Assembly (NCBI RefSeq): GCF_028583425.1
Contig: NC_072798.1
Span: 16,618,501 to 16,682,500 of the forward strand
Reading direction: 5' to 3'
Source: Eublepharis macularius
Lineage: Eukaryota > Chordata > Lepidosauria > Squamata > Eublepharidae
DNA length: 64,000 bases
Shown: in pieces, positions 31,601 to 46,600 of the stretch
Numbering within the stretch: position 1 is the stretch's first letter
Layout of the letters: each line of letters begins with the position of its first letter
Notes under the pieces: generated by a model
Databases searched by the model: none
What the model was told of the DNA's origin: nothing
What the model saw: only the letters and a program-made list of their open reading frames with translations
Made by a program: the position numbers and the translations under genes

Positions 31601-34600
31601 CTGCTATACTATATAGCCCAGGGCTGTAATAAATGCCTCATTCCACCAGAGATTCTTCTCTGATTCTCATCTTCCAAATGGTCTACTTGGGTACAGCTTG
31701 GGTCTGTGTATCAAACATAAGATTCTGAAACAAAAAATTGGACTACTTTAGCCTATTAGAGTTTGGAGACTGATTGTGCTTAGACACCCAGTTAAATTAC
31801 AGTGGATAAACTTCATGAACTCATTAAAAGTTTATCAACATGATTTATGGATAATTACACATAAATATTTCTTGTATTTTTGTATTAATAGTGTCTTGTG
31901 CTGTTTATGTGGAAAATATTTGTCTGTACTCCTGTACTCAAGATCCCCCCCCCCCTTTTTAAGTAGGCAAGTGATACATTGAAGACTGGACATATTGGTT
32001 TAGAAGATTTTAGAGGAATTTATCGGGCTATAGCACACAGATGTGAAATCCATGAACTCTTCAAAACACACTCTCCAAACAACAAGATTCTACAGCTACA
32101 AGATCTGGTTGCATTTCTTAGAAATCAACAATTTCAGGAGAATGCTAATGAAACAACTGCTTCTGATCTCATTGCTAAGTTTGAACCCATTGAAGAAGGT
32201 ACTCTGGATTGTTAATATTATAGCTTTATAATCTTCCTGCAATAATTTGATTTTATTAATAATTTATGGGTAGCTATTTATCTTTATGCAGCATGATCCT
32301 ATGCAAATTTATTTGGAAATATGCACATGGACACATGGAATTGCCTTATACTGAATCAGAGCATTGGTCCATCCACTGTTATCTATTCAGACCTGTGGTG
32401 GCTGTCCAAGGTCTCAGTCAAGTTCTTTCACATCACCTTCCACCTGGTCCTTTCAGCTGGAGATACTGGGGATTGAACCTTGGCCCTTCTGCATGCCAGG
32501 TAGTTGCTCTACCACATAGCCATACCTCTCTCCTGGATAAATGAATTGTGTTTAGATAAATGGACTTATTCCCAAATAAGCATGCATAGGAGTGCATCCT
32601 TAAAGATCCACTATTGTAATGCCACAAGATAAAGATTGAAATTGTACCCATTCTGTATAATTTTTAAGGTATTGTGAGTAAGATATCTTAAGCCAATACG
32701 TACAAAAATAATAAATCTTGGGTAATAAAATATCTCTGGATAGGTCAGCTCTAAGACATACTTGTTAGTTAGGTGTGTTCAGTATTTTAATGTTCTACAT
32801 GTACAAGTCATTCCAAAGAGCCATTAGGATTTGCCACAACTAAACATGGCCCCCACACCTTAAACTTGCTGACAGCCACCGGCCTAAGCTGCTAATCTGG
32901 GGATGCTTCTAATCAGACTGAAGAGAATCTCATACAATAACATCTGGGCATCAGACTAGACGTAGGTTTTTAAACAGTTGGATCTGGATTGCCCAGACAC
33001 AACTCAGGTTCCCTTAAGCTACACAGCAGCTGTGGGGAATGGCTATTAAAAATAAAGGAGAGTCCAAATGGCCTCAGAACGTCACCACAGGGGAAGGAAG
33101 AGCTCCTGCCTCCCCCCCCCAAGCCATTTCCCTTTGTCAAAATAGCACCCGGGGGGGGGGGGTATTTCCCTGTTTTTACTGCTCCACATGCACAGAATAC
33201 TCCATTTGGAGCAGCAAAAAATGGCCCTTCGCTTGCTAATTTGGAAAACGGGGGGGGGGGCAGGAGTCCTTCCTCCCCCAACATTGGTGTTCTGAGGCTG
33301 TTTAGGCTCTCCTTTATTTTTAACAGCCATTCCCCTCAGCTGCTGTGTGGCTGTGGGAAACTTGAGCTGGCTCTAGGGAATTTGGACCCAACTCTTTAAA
33401 AACCTGCATGTCTAGTTTGACCCTAAAGACTATATTGTTGACTGAGAGCAGCTCTGTCAGACCAAGGGATTGGAAAACATCCCTTACCTTCAACTAGAGT
33501 AGCCATGGGATGAATGGAAATTATGCACCCTTCTGCATTCAAAATATGTGCTCCTTCACTGAGCAACAGCCCTCCCCATATACATATGTAACTGCTTTAT
33601 GTCAAGCTTACTCGCAGTGGATATCTGGCTATCAAAAATGCTATGAGCACAAAATTGTTTGGAAGCTTTAAGATAAGATCCATTGAGAGAGAAAAAAATG
33701 CTATTGGGTCAAAACTGCACAGTGAAATTCAAGGAGCTGGATGGGTTTTTGTCAAAATCAGCTATTGTCTCTCTGGAATGAGCTGTCTTAGAATTAAAGT
33801 AAGTTAAAATTTTGTGTTAAAATGTATTGTGATTTGCTTTTATGGAAATAGGTATTTTGTGTGCAAATAATGTAGAAGTATGAGCCTATCATGCAAACAA
33901 TACTTCATGAAAATATGTATCTTTTGCTTCAAAATGTGCTGAGTATCAGTTTCAGACATTAAACCTTATCATGTTTATTCACTAGTGAGCAATTTTTTTC
34001 TTCAAAATGAAAACTAGACATGATAATTGTATGTTTCTGTGATCTGACATAAATCTTATTCAGACATGACTGACATGCCAGTTAATGTTCAGTTTGTACC
34101 ATTGGAACTTGGGACATTGTATATCATATTCCTTGTAACGTGCTTTCAAAATCATAAATTAGTATTACTCAGCATGCAACAATCAACTATGTGAGATGGA
34201 TGGATTTTTGACTGCTGATTCTTGACTAACATTAGCCATTATTTGAGAGTCTTGTTACTGTATCAATATTACAGTAAGTGTGTCCTGGCTTTGAATAGGT
34301 ACATAATATAGAGGCAGGTTTTGCAGTTGTGTTGTCAGTTCAAATAAATAGAATACTTAGAAGCATATAAATTTGTGTTGGCTGATTACCGTGATCCTGA
34401 GTTTAAGCACACACAAGAGTTCACCTCTGCAAAGATTCTCTGCCTTGAAATGATTGCGAACCCAGCATATTTGAGAATACCATGTGCTCATGAGGATATT
34501 CATGATTAAGGCAATTTACTTGGAAAGGTGCCTTAGATGGGAATGGCAGCTAAGGAAATGTGCAGCTTGATCCATCAGAGTATAAGTAAGTAACTTCCAC

Positions 34601-37600
34601 GACGAGGTCCTGGGGAGAAGCAAGATGGCAGACTCTGTGTGAGAAGCATGTATGGGCCTTCCATGGAAGGAAATGTCTTGGCATATTGCAAGCAATTGTC
34701 AGTGCAGTTCTAAGTAGAGTTACACACTTCTGAGACCATTGACTTCAGTGTATTTAAAAAGGTGTAACTGTTTAAGACTGCACTGTATATCCTGTGGAGA
34801 TCTTCTTTTACAAGCAGAGCCCTGATAGCTGCACACACAAAATGAAATAGATCTTGTTCTTACCTGTTGTATCAGAGCAACTTCTTTTCAAACTGGTTTA
34901 TTCCTCGGGATAAAGAGGCTGTAGGAAAATATAGATGAAAAAGCCTCTTTGGATAATTTGTAGATTCCCTTCCCCAGGGCTGGTTCCAGGTTTCGGGAAG
35001 CTCTAAGCAGAGAGTGCTCACCCCACCTATGCCCCCTACTAGGCCCTTGTCCTCCCGCCACTGTGCCACCACCTGTCTGTACATCCTTTGCCCACTTGCA
35101 AGCTCTCCCACCGTCTGCAGTCACAGCAGTCCACACTGCCTGCATGCTCTTGCCTCAGTAGTGATGGGTGGTGGTGGTGCTTTGTACACCCCCCACATGC
35201 CCTTATTCAGAAGCGCTAGGCAGCACATGCAGCTGGGAGCAGAGTTGGCAAAGCATGTACAAACAAGCAGTGGAAGTGAGTGAGTGCAGGCATCAGAGGA
35301 GATGCATGAGTTGGGAGTCAGCAGAAATGGGCTCCACCAGGAGCCACAGGCCCTGGCAGCTGCCCTACCTCGCCATGTGCTGATGTCGGAGCTTCCACTC
35401 TCCATTTCTATTTCACTCAAGGATATTTGATACAGTAAACAGTAATATATATATATATCATTAGAGTGTTAGCTCATTTTCTTCCTGAGGTGTTGGCAGG
35501 TAATATTCTTTAAAAAAAAAACAAGCAAAATTAATAAAATGTTAAAAGTTAAAACCTCAGTTTACATGATCATGTTACCACGTACTAGGCAAAATAAAGT
35601 CTTGGTGAATACGCAGGCTTAAACTTTGGCAAGTCTCCAGAATACGACTTTCAGAAAGCATGCCCCTCAACATATGTGAGTTTTTAAAAAAATTAAATAG
35701 TCCAATAAAATACAAGATATGGACAAGATTCAGCTAATGCATAAATTTGTGTGAGAGAATGCACACATACAAACTTGTGTGAGAGTGTACTGGAGCACTG
35801 GTGTTACTAATACATGCTACATTTTGTGTTTATTGTAAAAAGCCCCCCCCCCCCCCCGCTTTTTGCAAATGCAGCTAACCATGACTACTTGTTCAGGGAT
35901 GAGAATGGCTTGGGGTGGAGTGGAAGAGCTCTCTAACACTTTCCTCCTTTGTTGTTTTCTTGCTGCAAAAGTCACTCCTTCATATTTGGCTAATAAATCC
36001 ACTAGTACAAGCAGTGCAGGGCTGACTTTTTCCAATGAAAAAATGGCAGGAGAGGAAATACAAAAATACATTATATATTACATAATAGCATGTTACAAAA
36101 ATATGGTGCAAGCAGCTCTGACTTCTTTGTGAGAAAATGGCAGGGGAGGAAAAAGTTACGGATCTCGCACCATTCTCTTTGAAATGGTGCCCATTGACTG
36201 CATTTGCTGAATAAAAACAAAATCTTTTGAAATGAACACGAAATAATATATAATATGGTTTGATCCTAAGAGTTTTACTCTGACAGATCATGATGGGACC
36301 TGCTCCAAAGAAAACATGCAGTAATCTTGCTGAAATTCAGTAATGCCTGGATGGGAGACCACCTAGAATCCCTTTATATTCTTCTGAATTCCAAGGAAAA
36401 TAGGAAAGCTATGTGTAACAAGTGGGCTGTAGGGGAGAAGAAAATAAGGGAAGCATATCATTAACACTTAACAGCCAGCTGTAGTCAAAGATTATTTAGA
36501 TCAATAGGATATAATTCACCCTCTCAGCCAAGAGCATTGATTCATAGCCACAAACACATTCTTGGTGCCTTTTGCAGGCCAAACAACAGATGGTATGTGA
36601 TCAAGAAAACTGATGGCATCCATTTGTGCTTGAAGTTTAAAGCAGGTTTTCTAAAGAGCCAAGCAATGCAATTGCAGATGAAATCTGGTGTTGCTAAATC
36701 TGAAAGTATGGGCATGGGGGCGGGGGGGGGGGGGAACCTAGTTAGACGAGAAATCTCTATCAAGTTTTTGGAATAACTGGCTAGCTTCATGGAAACCAAA
36801 TTATTAACAAAGACTGCTTCATTAAAAATATAGAAGAGATACCAGTATATGAAAGAAAGAAAGCAATATGATCAGATGTTATGTTCCTCTTTCCAGATCA
36901 GAAAAGACTAAAAGAATTAAAAGTTCTGTGCACCAGAAAGGCAGCAGGGAATAGAGATTTTTGAAGTATATGATGCACATTTTATTATGAGAACCAAAAG
37001 ATACTTATTCTTCCACAAAGCATACGATTAGCTGTAGTCCTCTTAGAACTAATGATCAAAACAGAAAGGATAAGGAAATTCAAATAGGTCTTAAATAGGA
37101 TGTTCAGGCACACCATCTTGAACCTTGGTGTACCAGAACTGCTTAAGGTGGGAGTTTTCAACAAGAGTACTCTGTTAATGCCTTCCCCAGTTCACACAAC
37201 TTGCAGCCTAGCTAGGTTATTTGACTGAATGGATTGTCCATTGGATTGTCTCTATTATTCACCCCCACGTTACACCATTTCAAGTCCATTGAAATCAATA
37301 GGCTTGAAATTGTGTAAGTCTGTTTAGAATTGGACAGCAAGTGGCTTCAAATCCAGTTTACTGTGCTCTGTGCAATACTCCATTCAATTGCCAATGCAGA
37401 CAGACAGACAGACCTGCTCACACTCCAAGCTGGACAATTTTTTAGAAGAGAATAATTAAAATGTAAAGAGTTTATAAAAAGAAGGAACATATTACAGGAA
37501 CATTTCAAATCATCCCAAGGAAATGATGGCATAATAAAAGCTGACTACCAATATATTTTTGGATGTTATGGAGAAACGTTACAGAGGACAGAGATGAATT

Positions 37601-40600
37601 ATTCACACTAGTTAGAGAGGACAGAGCAGGAAATATTGGTTGTGGCCTCATTTCTGCAGCAAATGTAAAACCTGAGAGAGGCAGGGAGGTGCACCTATGC
37701 AAAACTCAACTGGGTAACCCTGTGTGCGTTCACATACCTGCCAGCCACCCATTGGTTAGAACAGAATTAAAGTTGAGATTTAAAATCTCCGGATGCTTTC
37801 CCATCCCTGTGCTTTAGTATTCCACTGGTGTGATGTTGTATAGATACCTAGAAAATCAAGCCATCCCTATGGCTTTTAGTATGTGGTTGAAAATACTATG
37901 CTCAGTTCATTGCCCTCTTTGTCCATTGATGGGGTGTGTGTGTGTAGAGAGAGTGAAAGAAAGAGAGAGCGTGCTTGTAGAGAGAAGCTGTGCTGGGCAA
38001 GGGTCTTACTGTCATTTAAAACTTTACCTGGGAAACCCACTGCTTCCTCTGTTCTGCTTGCAACATTGGAGTAAGGGGGATGAAAAGTCATCCTCTGCTG
38101 CTCCTAGGAGCCCAACCTAGGCTCTGCTGCCATTTTGCAGTAAAACAAAAAAGTTGCTTGTTATTACAGCCCCACTGTCCCAAGACCTCAGATGCAGGGC
38201 AGTATTTCTCCCTGAAAAGCTGCTCTGTTCCCAAAAGATTCTGAGTCTAAGAAACTGAGGCTAGGATGTAATCGGAATCAAAGGAAAGAATACAATTAAG
38301 GGGGGGGATCCTTCATGTAGAAATAAATATGGCTAAGCCTTTTACAATTCTGTGAGCACCAAGCTCTCTGCTCATCTTTATGGTTCCATATCCCTCCTGT
38401 CCCAACATCCTATCCTAAATACAAGTGTATCAAAGACAACAAAGGCATACCTTGTCACAGCCCGCTATGTTTCTTAGAATATCACTTGGATGTCCTTGTG
38501 TGATCCCTGAGAATTGGAGCTTATGTAAATGAGGAAATTACTTACCTACCTACCAGCCTAGAATAACTTCTTGCCAGCACAACAGAATATATTCTGTATT
38601 ATTGTGACTCCATTTTTTTGATGTTAAAATCTGAAATCTATGACACTGGGTGACACAGCCCCCATTGAACTGATCCCATGAGTGCATAGAGCAATACTGT
38701 GTAAGGAAGTCATAAAAATTCATACTCTGTGAAATTATTAAGATGGAATCTCCATGAAAATATCTCTTTATCTGTCTCTCTGCCTTCTTTTTATGCAAGT
38801 TTGGATCTCTGTGATTCTCTCTTCATCCACTATGAGTAACAACCACACCCATTCCAATTGCTTTCACAATTTCATTCCTAAAAGGATTTACTACAGGTCC
38901 TTCTCTGCTACAACACCTCTTTCCTCTTTTCCCTGTTTGTAATTTTGGTTGTAAAAGTGTCTGCAAATTGGTTATACACTCTTATTCATCGGATGCAGTG
39001 AGATCTGACTCATAAAAGCTTACGGCGAAATATATTGTTCTTTAAGGTGCTGTAAGATTCCTATTTATTGGAAGATGCTGGATAACATGAAATAACCTAC
39101 CTTATGTGATTCCTTCTTTTCAGATGACTGATAGAATCAGAAGAATTCAAGCCCTCGTACATGATCATTCATGCACACACGTACCACGTACTTACTATAT
39201 TAGAATGTGGAGTATTTTCAACGTATTAATTCTGCATATAACAGTACTGGAGATGTAATTTTTTTTTCTGATTCTCTGGATTTCAGCAAAAAGAAATAGA
39301 GAGATGACATTTGAAGGATTTCTAAGATACATGAGCTCTGACGATTGCACATTATTTAAAAATGAGCATAGAACAGTTTATCAGGATATGACCCGTCCAT
39401 TATGTGACTACTTTATTTCATCTTCGCATAACACCTACCTCATATCTGATCAGCTAATAGGGCCAAGTCACTTGTGGGGCTATGCAAGGTATTTGCCTTC
39501 ATTTAAAAATCTTAATTTAATGACTAATCTTTAAAATCTTAAATAGAGAAGTTGTTTTCCTATATCTCATCCCACTTATACCCCCCTCCTCTTTTGAGAC
39601 ATTAAGAAAAATTATGACCTGCTCAAAAAACAAAAGCAGAAAAGAAAGCTGGATTGGTTTTAATCTGATAGACCCGCTGTCATGTTTGCCACCTGTCTCC
39701 TTGGTTAGTTACCAAGTGCAGCCTCTGATGCAGGCATTGAAACAATTGAGGGGAGGCCAAAGCATTGCCATGTGGTCAGGGTTCCTTTAATCAGATCAAA
39801 ATTGTCCCTAAATCTGTTCAATGGCCTTGAAGATGATGCATCCTAGCATGCCACAGGACATACAGGTATGTTCAGATATCACTTTCCAATGTCCCAAGCC
39901 ATGCCCTCTTCATTTCCTCAGCTGACCAGAGCTGGGAGATGGTTGCTAAAGCGATGTGTGTGTATATAAAATGAGTGTTAGGGTTTGTTGGATATAGGTC
40001 AATTTCAAATTATGGGCAAGGGGTTGCTTTGGGGCCTCTGCCACTCATTGTTGCTTTGGGAAAGGTACCATTTCAGAGTACTGGAATGTTTCCCCACACA
40101 ATAAACCTTACCTTCCTATGGAAGCTTGTTTCTGATGTGCTAGATTTTATTTAATGACAGGTTCCCACCCACCCCCATCCCAGAATTCATCATGCCCTTT
40201 TGAAGCGGTACAGTGTGAGGAAGGGTGTTGTATATCATTTTTCTGAATGTGGAAATAAACTTTTAAGTCCCATTAAGATCATTGGGATTTATTTCCATGG
40301 GATGTTTTCAGCACAACAGGCATATTAAACTCTTGTCCTTCAGAATAATACTGTTCCCCTAATACCAGCACAAGACTCTGCTTACCCATGTCCTGTTTGT
40401 AGACTTGAACTGGGTTGTTGAACTGGACCACCTATTCTACATATTGTCCACAGGGTAATTTTAGGATGGCAGCTGTGCTGGTCAGTAGTCAAGAGCCAGG
40501 CCCAATAGCACCTTAAAGACAACAAGATTTCCAAAGTATGAGCTTTCGAGAGTCAAAACTCCCTTCATCAGAACTTTGACTCTCGAAAGCTTATACCTTA

Positions 40601-43600
40601 GCAATTTAGTTGGTCTTGAAGGTGCTATTGGACCCGGACCTTGCTCTTCTGCTGTGTTGCTGCTGGTGGATGTGGTGCAAACTTTTCACGTGCTGCCACA
40701 GCCAAGGCTGATTATAGATTCCAAGTTTCCCCAATGCTATGCCTATGGGTGTCACCACGGCACCCACTGGTTCTGAGAGTTTTTAGAAAGTGGACAAGGC
40801 CACATGGGGCTTTTGCCCAGCCGGGCTTCTGATTGGCCACTGGAGATCTGATCGGCTTTGAAGATTTTAAAGAAATTTATCTGGCAGCAGCTGCCACCAC
40901 AGCAAAAAGATCTTCACTGTATGACTGGATAAAAGCTGAAAGTATGCAAGAAAATATTTTTAAACAATATGTTCATTTAAAAAGGCATCCTGTTAAACAG
41001 AGTTCGACCTGAGATGTTTAAGAGTTATTAAATACAGTTATGTATGACCTCACTCCCTGAGATTTTGTGGCTGGCTCCGCCTCCCGTGGCAGCCATTTTG
41101 TGGTAGTGTCCACAGTCCAGTGTCAGGATTCCAAAGGTGCCCTGCAGGCCCAAAAAGGTTAGGACCCCTCTTCTACCCTCTTAATGGAAACAACTCATTT
41201 GGAAAGACTAGATTTTCCCCTAAGGATTTCCATGACAGCGCAATTTAGGCCAAAGTAATGCAAAAGATAATAGGCTTTATGTTCATCTCAGCATGTAGCA
41301 ATTTTTATTAAGCCTTTTGGCAATATAGATATAGAAAACCGCTGTGGTATAGATGTTAGCATCAAACTATGCTTGAGTTCAAATCTCTGCTTCACATGAA
41401 ACATTGTGAGTGGGCTAGTTATTTTCTTTAAGCCTAACCAACTTTACAAAGATATAATGAGGATAAAATGAAGAAGGGGAGAGCCATGAATACCAATCTG
41501 AGCTCTTTGGAAGAAGAGCACAATAAAACTGAACGAAGTAAAAAAAAAAAGTGAAAATATCTTTTTAAAAAATGGATTCATGTTTGCTTCATCATGAATA
41601 CCTTTAGTAAGAAAACATCACACCCGTGTTGTGTAGAGGTTCGAGCGCTAGACTAGGAGCTGGGAGACCCAGGTTCGAATCCCCATTCTGGCATGGAATT
41701 TGGCTGGAATTGGAATGTTTGAGCCATTCCCCCAGCCTATCCTACCTCATAGGATCATCGTTGTGTGAACAAAGTGTCATAAGAAGAAAAAAAGCAGAAT
41801 ATAAACAAACAAACAAACAAACCAGGCAGTTATTCATGTGGTATAGCCCTTTCATGTGATTGTAGTCCTTCAGAGTGCTAACAGGGCTCAGTCCTTACAC
41901 CAGAATTTTCCTTCCACCTGGGAAACATATATGAGGGGAAAGCCTTGCACCTCTGCCTTCCCCTGAATAGGTAAGTTTTCAATATATGTTGGACTGCACA
42001 ATTGGGATCCTAAATGGACACTCACATGAGAGGACTGTACCATGCCTTGCCTGAATCTGCTGTAAAGTGCTACTTTTTAAAAAAAAACAAGTTATTCACT
42101 CGCTTTTCTGCCCTCCACCTCCTTTATTATTTTTTTAAAGTGCTCTAATGAAAGGATGCCGTTGCTTGGAAATTGACTGCTGGGATGGTTCAAATGGTGA
42201 GCCTGTCGTTTATCATGGGCATACGTTAACCAGCAAAATCAGCTTCAAGACAGTCATCCAAGTGATCCACAAGTATGCCTTTTTGGTAAGTACTTGTTTG
42301 AGAAGTGTCTTGTAACCAGATGTGGTGGCTGGTGTTTTTCGAGTTTAGCTGTATCATGATGTTTGCTGTGAAAAATGAATGAAAATGAATGACGGAATCA
42401 TAGAACTGGAAGAAATAGCCAGGCATCCCCTCACTACACAGCCACCTACGGGTCTTCCCTAGAACTAGGAATTGCAGGAAACACCAGGGCTTTTTTTCAG
42501 CAGGAACTCAGTGGAACGGAGTTCCGGAACCTCTTGAAAATGGTCACATGGCTGGTGGCCCCGCCCCCTGATCTCCAGACAGAGGGGAGCTTAGGTTTCC
42601 CTCCACACCACTGGAGCGGTGCGGAGGGCAATCTAAACTCCCCTCTGTCTGGAGATCAGGGGGCGGGGCCACCAGCCATGTGACCATTTTCTCCGAGGGC
42701 AGCCCACTGAGTTCCACCACCTCTTTTCCCAGAAAAAAAGCCCCGGGAAACACAATAGAGAAGACAGGGACTGCAGGACAAAGAGACAGTGGAATGAAAG
42801 GCACAGAGTGGGCAGTGTTGACCTGGCTTCACATCCCTGTTCAGTATTGGCACTAGGGGGTGGGTAGGGACTGGGAATGGTATCGTGGGACTGAGTGGGA
42901 GGAGATGTGCTGGGCAGAGCCAGAAGGGTAGCAAAGGCTGCAAAGTAACGTCCTTTAAGGAACAGGAATTCACGTAGCCAAATTGTTTGACTAATTTATT
43001 CCCAGACGCCAACAAGATTTCACTTGGCCAGCTTCCTCGTTCTTCCGTTGGCACTGTTAGAACAGAGATAACCGTGCTGTGCTGGTCCATGAATGTATGT
43101 GCCTTTGCACAAGTGGGGAAACTGAAAAGATGGGCCATGTTCCCCTGCACTGTCACTTCTATGATGATCTCTTATAAATTTATCACATCTATCCTTTAAA
43201 AAGTTCTGGAAGATCAGAGGAATGGTACATCTTCCTTCTTCTAGCAGATCTTGAGCCTGGAGCCTCGGATAAAGTTGCTGGCTTCTGCACAGTTGCCAGA
43301 GTCTACCAAGTCTACTGATTTAACAAAACATACTTGATTTCTAAAAATATATATTTTTTTAGGTAACCATTTCTTGTTAATATTCTTGTTAATATATGTA
43401 TCATTTTGCTGGTCTATGACCATATTAATCTCTGAATGAAAAGTGGCTAAGAATTAGGCTGTAAATCCATGCTACCTCCAGGGTCTTCCAAATCCAGCTA
43501 TCTTCTGGCAATGCCTGGGAGCTTTTGGGGGTGAGGCACAGTGATGTCACATTAGGTGATGCCACAATATTGCTTCTGGTTACGTTACAACAACACTCTA

Positions 43601-46600
43601 AAAATTTCCAAAATCTCTATGGTAAAAACCATAAAGGTTTGGGGAATTCCTAGACCATTGCCATGGTGCCATGACATCATATCCTGGTACATAAGGGGAA
43701 ATGACATTGTGGCACTTTGGCGATTGTGTTTTCCTGGAGCTCAAGGGCAGGAGTTCTCCTGCTATAGTGGAAGACTTAGCATCTGTAGGCTGGCGCAGGC
43801 TGGCACAAGAAAGACATATTCACCACTGCTCTAAACATGCAATGCCCTCAATTGTTTAGTAAGGGCAGGGTAGGGGGGAAAAATCTCTAAACAACCACAA
43901 CTAGGAAAGTCAGCTCCTATGTGCATTCCCGTTCTCATGAAAGTGCTCTGGAAAATTGCATTTGACAAGACCAATTGCCTTTTACTGGCCCTCTAATGGC
44001 CACACTAGAGGAGATTCCTGCTCTCCTTTACATTCTTCACCTGCCACATTGTGAAGGAGGTAGCTTTTGTAGCAGAATCAATGCCTGAGTCTCCATCAAA
44101 ATTTCCACAGCTGCAAATTCATCATGTGGGAGATCCATCCCTTCCTTTATTGATTCTTGTGGTGCACAAGGTCACCCTCAATGTCTATAAACCATCTACC
44201 AGGAAATCCTATGAGATAAAAGTAAAGACATTTTCCTGCTAATGCTGAATGCTGCTTTCATGTAAATGACATGCCCCTTCCAAACAAGATGCTCTTTAGC
44301 TTGACCGCAACTTCTTTTCTAAAGTTTTCTCTAGTGTCTGAAGAAGGGTGCTCTGGGTCTTGAAAATTTACACTCTGAAAATCTTGTTGGTCTCTAAGGT
44401 GCCATAGGACCCAAATCCTGCTGCTCTACTCCAGACCAACCCATATAAAGTTTTCTTAGTCTTTCACCTCCTTCAGAACATTATTCTCCAGGCCTTCTAA
44501 CTTCATCCTAAATATAACAGTAAGAGAATGTTCAATGCTTTTAGATATTAAGCAAACAGTCTTATTCTATGACCTGTGAACTAAAAAGAATTAAAACCAT
44601 TTACTTCGCTATGATGGGTCTAGAAAAGGTCAAAGGGTTTGGCAAGACGATTTCCTTGTACTACCAAATGGCAGAGCAAATGCTACAGCTCCTCTATGTT
44701 CCTATTAGAGATGGGCATGATCCGCATCACGAATGTAAAAAACCCACGAAAATAGCGATCGCACGATCATGACCCGGTGGATCGTGATCGTCCACGGCCA
44801 ATGATCCAGCGGTCGGGAGAAACCTGGATCGTGGCGTTCGGGCTCGATTCGGGAATCAAGACACTCAGGTGCCAGCAATCTATTCCCCTGGCAACGGAGC
44901 CAGGGAAATGCCTGAGCTCTGTTTGCCCTCCTTCTGTCGCCCTGGAAACCCGAATGGAAGCCCAGCTTTCCTTGATCGGCAGGGCTTCCTTCCAACCACG
45001 GAGCAGCAAAGCAGTCACAAGTTGGGAGAAGACACCCAGGGGAGGGAGGGGGAAGGGGGTGTTCTGTAGCCATGGGCACTCCAATCTCATCCCTGCAAAC
45101 CCTGATAGGCAGCTCTGATGGCCAAACACAGACCTCCTGTGTTGCTGAATGGGACCCATGCTTATAAATAGCCATGGGCTCCCAGGCTGGGTTTCACGAT
45201 CCATGATCCGGGTTCGGGAACGGGACATGTTCGTTGCTGTTTGGGAATTCGGGATCGTGGTCTGCACTGAACCATGATCCTCTGGTTCTGTCATTTTTTT
45301 TGGTTCGTGCCCATGTCTACTTCCTATTCCACAATAACATTGGCCATGTCTGTGGCTTTTCTAAAAGGTGTTCCTTTCCATGAGATTTGTAGAACTGTCA
45401 CTTTGGCAACAGCTTCTAGCTTAATATTACATTTTGCTCTTGACTCCAAGCTATAACAGAAGATACCAGCACCCACCTTCAGGTAAACCACTTTGTTAAA
45501 TCTTCCACAAGTGGGACTATGCAGATACCACAAAGAAGAAACAGGATATATACCTGTAACTCTTGTTTCTCTAGCGGTTATTTGTGCAATGACACAGCCT
45601 GTCCTCCCTCCCCACTGCTGGCTTTCACAGTTACTTTCCTGCTGGGACTACTGCAGGCAACAGTCTGAAGGAACTGACTGGGAAGGTTTTACTAGGTATG
45701 TGTGCTTGGATATATCTGCTCCAAAAATATACTCCAAAATACCTTACTGGTATTTTTCAGGTACATTTGAGATCCAGGCTGATATTTGGGATTCTTGGGT
45801 GTACCGGTATCTTGATCCCAAATATTCCCAGAAATATTTGGGAATATCTGGGAATAACTGGTCCCAGTGTTTTAAGGGACACCGCAGCTTTTATTTTTGG
45901 TCTTTTGCATGTTTCCTTGGCAAAAGGGAAGGGGGAGGGAGGTGGCTGTCACAGACAAATGGCATCACATGTTAGGGGAAGCTCAACTGACCAATCCCAG
46001 CAATGGTTTCATAGCCCATAGAAAAGCTGAGTTGACTCCATTTCAGGGTGAGATTTGTTTGAATGCTGGTGACACTTTTGTAAGTGCATGTGTTCCGTCT
46101 TTGCCTTGGGTTACTTTATGCTACTTGCCTGCCTGCCTGTATGCCAGAACTGGTTTGTATTAAAATATTATTTAAATTATTGTTTTAATTCCCCACTTTT
46201 TTCCTGGTGGGATGTGGGGGAGGGGGAGAGAAAGGGAGTCTTCATCTTCTTTCTGGTTCTATTCCAAAATAGTTTGCCTCAGTTTTGCTGTATGCTGTGT
46301 TTAGGTTTAAAAAGGCTTGTGCTGTTCTGCTGGATTGGTTTTTAGAATTTGAAACTAACCACTTTCCTCTTTTTAAAACTCTTTAAAGAGTTAGTGGAGT
46401 TTGGGTTTTGTTTCTGCTGTTTTAAAAAATGGCAGGTTGAGATTCTCTGCTTTGGCATTGGTTATCTTGGGATTCTCTAGTTTGACATTGGTTCAGGGTT
46501 TTGTTTTGTTTTTTTGGTTCAGGAAGTTTTTGGCTGTTGGCTTATTTACCCTGGAGAAAGCATTGGATTTTTCCCACCATCGGAAACAATGGAGAGGAGC

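Noticed and set aside
40845-40895. Extra PLC exon (gatcggctttgaagatttta...)
   Set aside because: Resembles [15 protein letters not shown] text of exon b only for a few codons, lacks splice borders and is not needed for phase continuity.
41622-41700. tRNA gene
   Set aside because: A and B boxes are good, but the sequence runs on into SINE CORE sequence and a tail and does not fold as a mature tRNA by eye.
42656-43156. 166-codon minus-strand frame
   Set aside because: Crosses the boundary of the foldback element into unrelated intron and has no family likeness.
44767-45294. 175-codon minus-strand frame as a gene
   Set aside because: Lies wholly inside a hAT-like non-autonomous element and has no recognisable domain.
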